DNA of 6,919 bases from Rhizobium sp. LCM 4573. Lineage in GTDB: Bacteria; Pseudomonadota; Alphaproteobacteria; Rhizobiales; Rhizobiaceae. Of this stretch, positions 6,243 through 6,919 are shown piece after piece. The number at the start of each line of letters is the position of its first letter. Position 1 is the stretch's first letter. Under the pieces are notes generated by a model. That model was not told the origin of the DNA. It made no database searches and worked only from the letters and a program-made list of their open reading frames with translations. The translations under genes and the position numbers were made by a program. Location of the stretch: NCBI RefSeq assembly GCF_001854865.1, contig NZ_MDDW01000009.1:88470-95388 (forward strand), read 5' to 3'.

Positions 6243-6542
6243 ATGCGAAAAATCATCATTGCTGCGACCTTGCTGGTCGGCTCTCTGTTAGGTACCGGCG
6301 CGAATGCCCTGCCGCTCGGCGGAATAAACGCACCAACGGCGTCTCCTGTCGTGAAGGTCGATTGGGCATGCGGTAGAGGATGGCACCTGAATCGTTGGGG
6401 CGAGTGCCGGCCGAACCGTTGGCGCCCGCCACCGCGGCGTCATTACGGATGGGACCGCCCACGTGGATGGCATTACGATCGTCCTCACCGCCACCATCGG
6501 CACGAGCATGGTTGGCGAGAACGCCGGTGGCGCGATTGGTGA
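6243..6542 (+). CDS. Small exported His/Arg/Trp-rich protein with a GCG_CRPN-like motif
   Basis: A 99-residue protein with a signal peptide (MRKIIIAATLL, probable cut after ANA at residue 22). The motif ACGRGWHLNRWGECRPN at 42-58 matches the GCG...CRPN signature found after the signal peptide in small proteins of alphaproteobacteria, with Cys43 and Cys55 likely to pair. The rest (59-99) is low-complexity and rich in Arg, His, Trp and Pro, with a cluster PHRHHRHEHGW that could bind metal; this is inference only. The motif family is described as a prefix to repetitive or low-complexity tails, which fits. The start at 6243 is supported by GGAGG at 6231-6235, 7 bases upstream. The open frame back to 6129 has no signal peptide at its head. 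Function is unknown; a periplasmic or cell-envelope role is likely. Like the neighbour at 5764-6135, it ends in Arg-Asp-Trp. Confidence 0.8.
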   Translation: MRKIIIAATLLVGSLLGTGANALPLGGINAPTASPVVKVDWACGRGWHLNRWGECRPNRWRPPPRRHYGWDRPRGWHYDRPHRHHRHEHGWRERRWRDW

Positions 6543-6642
6543 CTGGCAACATTGCCGTTCCCGCTGTCCTCAGGGGTGACTCCCGGGACACTCGCCTTGC
6601 AGAAAGGCAAAGCCTGTGAGCGACCGGAACGGGAACGCCTTC

Positions 6643-6865
6643 GAAACTTCGATGCAGAACTGCTGCTATCTCGCAGTTTCGGGAATGGAGTAGGGATTGT
6701 CGATCGGACCACTTCCGGGCTGCCGGAGCGGAAATCGTGACAATCCCTTTCCAGCCGAGCACCGATCTATCCAGCTTCGCCATTCGCCCGTCCAGCGGGC
6801 AACGCGTTTCCGTCCTAAACGACATCGTCAGCCGGACGACGGAGCCGATGAGGCAGCTCGACTGA
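6643..6865 (+). pseudogene. Remnant of the 3' end of an OccR/NocR-like LysR regulator gene
   Basis: These 223 bases align with the last 225 bases of the intact LysR gene (3353-3577), with about 47 mismatches by hand count (near 79% identity) and two single-base deletions. The reading frame starts as ETSMQNCCYLAVSGM and meets a stop at 6670-6672 unless the first deletion (near 6666) is restored. It then reads VGIVDRT up to the second deletion (near 6690). After that it is open as RAAGAEIVTIPFQP...FAIRPSSGQRVSVLNDIVSR...MRQLD to the TGA at 6863-6865. Many differences are at third codon positions, so it diverged as a working relative before it decayed, and is not a fresh copy. Upstream, 6566-6642 may hold further, more degraded sequence (VLRGDSRDTRL against VLIPGRNSPLRL), but this is weak. 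The DNA-binding half is absent, so it cannot act as a regulator. Confidence 0.85.
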
Positions 6866-6885
6866 GCCAAACGGCTTGCCAGTGT

Positions 6886-6919
6886 TCACTCCTCGCGGAA
6901 TGCGCGCCTGATTTGATCC
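6886..6919 (-). CDS. Probable C-terminus of a minus-strand gene (cut by the right edge)
   Basis: On the minus strand the window edge reads D-Q-I-R-R-A-F-R-E-E and then TGA at 6886-6888. This is a charged helical end typical of a real protein, in a codon choice like that of the neighbours. Eleven codons are too few to name it or to be certain. It would converge on the LysR remnant, with 20 bases between the two stops. Confidence 0.3.
   Translation of the reverse strand, partial: DQIRRAFREE

Noticed and set aside
5777..6259. 160-codon minus-strand open frame
   Set aside because: It is antisense to the exported proline-rich protein, which has a signal peptide and a ribosome binding site. The antisense peptide is serine/arginine-rich noise.
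6556..6637. Inverted arms CGTTCCCG (6556-6563) and CGGGAACG (6630-6637), with smaller dyads between, considered as a terminator or transposon end
   Set aside because: The arms are 66 bases apart, no T-run follows and there is no transposase or target-site duplication. Such an 8-base match in GC-rich DNA can arise by chance.
6256..6870. 204-codon minus-strand open frame
   Set aside because: It is antisense to the exported His/Arg-rich protein and the LysR remnant, and its translation has no domain. Both plus-strand features are better supported.
1..6919. tRNA, rRNA, CRISPR array, integrase or insertion sequence
   Set aside because: I looked for cloverleaf ends, regularly spaced repeats and transposase or recombinase motifs on both strands and saw none.

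Overview
The window looks like chromosome or large-plasmid DNA from an alphaproteobacterium of the Rhizobiales, most likely Rhizobium, Agrobacterium or a close relative. The evidence is GC-rich coding DNA, a DUF982 protein, a LysR regulator of the OccR/NocR type, a membrane-anchored thermonuclease ending in Trp-Cys, and small secreted proteins of a kind common in this order. The placement rests on protein recognition by eye, not on a search.

Left part (1-2690): a minus-strand operon encodes a periplasmic family 5 solute-binding protein (2558 to 1008), a DapA-like aldolase/lyase (988 to 107) and the first 22 codons of a nucleoside hydrolase (67 to beyond the left edge). Gaps between the genes are 19 and 39 bases. 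The operon is divergent from a LysR-type regulator (2690-3577). The 131-base shared control region holds a TTTC-N6-GAAA dyad that fits a LysR-type operator. Together this reads as a regulated uptake and catabolism locus. The substrate is unknown, but the enzyme pair hints at a nucleoside-like, sugar-acid or opine-like compound.

Middle and right part (3578-6542): loosely packed small genes. In order they are a membrane-anchored staphylococcal-nuclease-like protein (+), a DUF982 protein (-), about 510 bases without a convincing gene, an unrecognised 79-residue protein (+), and two small exported proteins (+). The first exported protein is proline-rich with two cysteines. The second carries a GCG_CRPN-like motif and a His/Arg/Trp-rich tail. 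Most of these starts have a strong GGAGG-type ribosome binding site about 7 bases upstream.

Right edge (6643-6865): a broken copy of the 3' quarter of a LysR gene closely related to the intact one at 2690-3577. It is about 79% identical by hand count and carries two single-base deletions. The intact regulator's 3' end and this remnant therefore form an imperfect direct repeat about 3.1 kb apart, bracketing the small-gene segment. The last 34 bases probably hold the C-terminus of another minus-strand gene. I saw no tRNA, rRNA, CRISPR array or transposase.
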